64,000 nucleotides of DNA from Algimonas porphyrae (GTDB lineage Bacteria > Pseudomonadota > Alphaproteobacteria > Caulobacterales > Maricaulaceae): assembly GCF_041429795.1 (NCBI RefSeq), contig NZ_CP163424.1, positions 620,001-684,000 of the forward strand, in the 5' to 3' direction. The notes beneath the pieces were generated by a model that was not told where the DNA came from, made no database searches, and worked only from the letters and a program-made list of their open reading frames with translations. Below, in pieces: positions 62,897 through 64,000 of this stretch (its first letter is position 1; each line of letters begins with the position of its first letter). A program made the position numbers and the translations under genes.

Positions 62897-64000
62897 CGAT
62901 CGATCCCTTTCTCGGGCCGACGGCGCTTGCCCTGGCGGTGATCTTCGCGACCGGCCTGATCCTGAACCTGTTCAGGCAGCCGCATGTGATCGCCTATATC
63001 GTCGCCGGTATTCTGCTGGGGCAGTCCGGCATCGGTCTGATCCAGAATGGGGAACCGGTTCAGCAGCTCGGCTCTCTGGGCGTGACGCTGCTGCTGTTCT
63101 TCGTCGGGATGGAAACCCAGCCTCTGCGCCTCATCAAGGGGTGGCGGGTCTCCATTGCGGGGACCCTGCTGCAGATCGTGGCCAGTGTCTGTCTGAGTTT
63201 CGCGATCGCTGCCATTTTCGAATGGGGGTTTGCGCGGGCCCTGCTGCTGGGCTTTGTCATTTCGCTCTCGAGCACGGCGATCGTTCTGAAGATATTGGAA
63301 AGTCACGGCGAGGTGGCGACACCGTTCGGACAGGATACGATCGGCGTTCTGATCGTGCAGGATATTGCCGCCATCGCCATGATCATCGGTCTGGGTTTTC
63401 TGGTCAGCGATGCCGATATGCTGACGCCGTCCGCACTGGGCGCGCAAGTTCTCGCGGCAGGGCTATTCATCGCGCTGATCGTCTGGATCGCGCGCGGCAA
63501 GACCGTCAAGCTCCCCTTTTCCCGCAGTCTTGCCAACGCGTCCGAATTGCAGGTTTTCGGGGCGCTGACGCTCTGTTTCGGGCTCGGCTGGTTCAGCTCG
63601 CAGCTTGGCCTGTCGACGGCGATCGGCGCCTTTGCCGGAGGGCTGATCGTGGGTGCGGCCAAGGCTACGCAATGGGTGTCGGAAGCGCTCTCCGCCTTCC
63701 GGACCGTCTTTCTGGGGCTCTTCTTCGTCTCCGTGGGTCTGCTGATCGATCTTCAATTCGTTATCGACCGGGCGCTGCCCATTGCCGGGCTGGTGATCGC
63801 CGTCCTTCTGTCCAGCATGGTCTTCAACACGCTGATCTACCGGCTGGCCGGATATGATCTGCGGCGGTCCATCTATGCAGGTGCGCTGCTGGCCCAGCCG
63901 GGCGAGTTCAGCTTCGTCCTGGCGGCGATGGGCGCAAGCACTGGCCTGATCACCGGGGTCGGTTATCAGCTGTCGCTCTCCGTCATCGCCATTTCGCTGG
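62893..64000 (+). CDS. Kef-type monovalent cation:proton antiporter (CPA2), 3' end outside window
   Basis: An open frame runs from ATG 62893 to the right edge (369 codons visible). About eleven hydrophobic segments. CPA2 signatures: VIAYIVAGILLGQSGIGLI, LLLFFVGMETQPLRLIKGW, SLSSTAIVLKILE, QDTIGVLIVQDIAAIAM, STAIGAFAGGLIVG, VFLGLFFVSVGLLIDL and ALLAQPGEFSFVLAAMG. Such carriers exchange K+ or Na+ for H+. Whether a C-terminal TrkA-N domain follows, as in KefB/KefC, cannot be seen. The ATG overlaps the stop of the MscS-type channel. Confidence 0.9.
   Translation, partial: MTIDPFLGPTALALAVIFATGLILNLFRQPHVIAYIVAGILLGQSGIGLIQNGEPVQQLGSLGVTLLLFFVGMETQPLRLIKGWRVSIAGTLLQIVASVCLSFAIAAIFEWGFARALLLGFVISLSSTAIVLKILESHGEVATPFGQDTIGVLIVQDIAAIAMIIGLGFLVSDADMLTPSALGAQVLAAGLFIALIVWIARGKTVKLPFSRSLANASELQVFGALTLCFGLGWFSSQLGLSTAIGAFAGGLIVGAAKATQWVSEALSAFRTVFLGLFFVSVGLLIDLQFVIDRALPIAGLVIAVLLSSMVFNTLIYRLAGYDLRRSIYAGALLAQPGEFSFVLAAMGASTGLITGVGYQLSLSVIAISL

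Noticed and set aside
1-64000. CRISPR arrays, prophage, insertion sequences, toxin-antitoxin or restriction systems
   Set aside because: No regularly spaced direct repeats, transposase, integrase, phage structural gene or defence-type protein was seen in any frame.

Overview
The window is a stretch of bacterial chromosome of about 60% G+C. It carries a class I lysyl-tRNA synthetase, the 4-gene core of mitochondrial-type valine catabolism, a glutathione-dependent formaldehyde pathway, TonB/autotransporter outer-membrane proteins and ApaG, all in densely packed operons. Together these point to an alphaproteobacterium. The large secreted proteins, the REP-like palindromes and the overall style suggest a marine member of the Hyphomonadaceae/Maricaulales type, but the genus cannot be fixed from sequence alone. 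No prophage, integrase, transposase or CRISPR array was seen.

Layout. 1-2.3 kb: a CocE/NonD lipoprotein hydrolase (cut by the left edge) downstream of glutamate dehydrogenase. 2.5-10.8 kb: an accessory block on the minus strand with three secreted Sel1-like repeat paralogs and a Tat-exported spermidine-dehydrogenase-like flavoprotein. Two of the paralogs share a C-terminal tail; two have an identical 26-bp element in front and the third has a degenerate version. 10.8-13.7 kb: argG and lysK, divergent. 13.8-19.4 kb: two small unknowns, the formaldehyde-detoxification operon (frmA, Cys-rich secreted protein, VOC protein, fghA) and rlmN. 19.7-24.5 kb: a 1610-residue internally duplicated autotransporter-like protein. 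24.5-29.8 kb: apaG, double-domain dCTP deaminase, an S9 peptidase followed by a truncated second copy, and a radical SAM protein.

30-40.7 kb is a surface/secretion block: an RTX metalloprotease of 1167 residues, a convergent glycosyltransferase, then an operon of FkbM methyltransferase, a double glycosyltransferase of 995 residues and a TraB/GumN lipoprotein. 40.7-44.1 kb is a cobalamin/methionine pair: a TonB receptor under a cobalamin riboswitch, divergent from a homocysteine methyltransferase. 44.2-50.5 kb holds rpoN, an AGCS symporter, a DUF1295 protein, a sterol-desaturase-family protein, glpK and a CAU tRNA.

50.9-57.8 kb: a secreted Cys-rich protein, then the valine operon mmsA - acyl-CoA dehydrogenase - 3-hydroxyisobutyryl-CoA hydrolase - VOC - membrane protein - mmsB. 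The operon is interrupted by a 125-bp palindromic repeat. 57.9-64 kb: rho, a GH5 glycosidase, a DUF2147 protein, a 0.9-kb gene-free region full of inverted repeats, an MscS-type channel and a Kef-type antiporter cut by the right edge.

No single locus is plainly a new system. The best leads are the co-regulated Sel1 family with its shared tail, the Cys-rich protein embedded in the formaldehyde operon, and the FkbM/double-GT/TraB surface operon next to the RTX protease.
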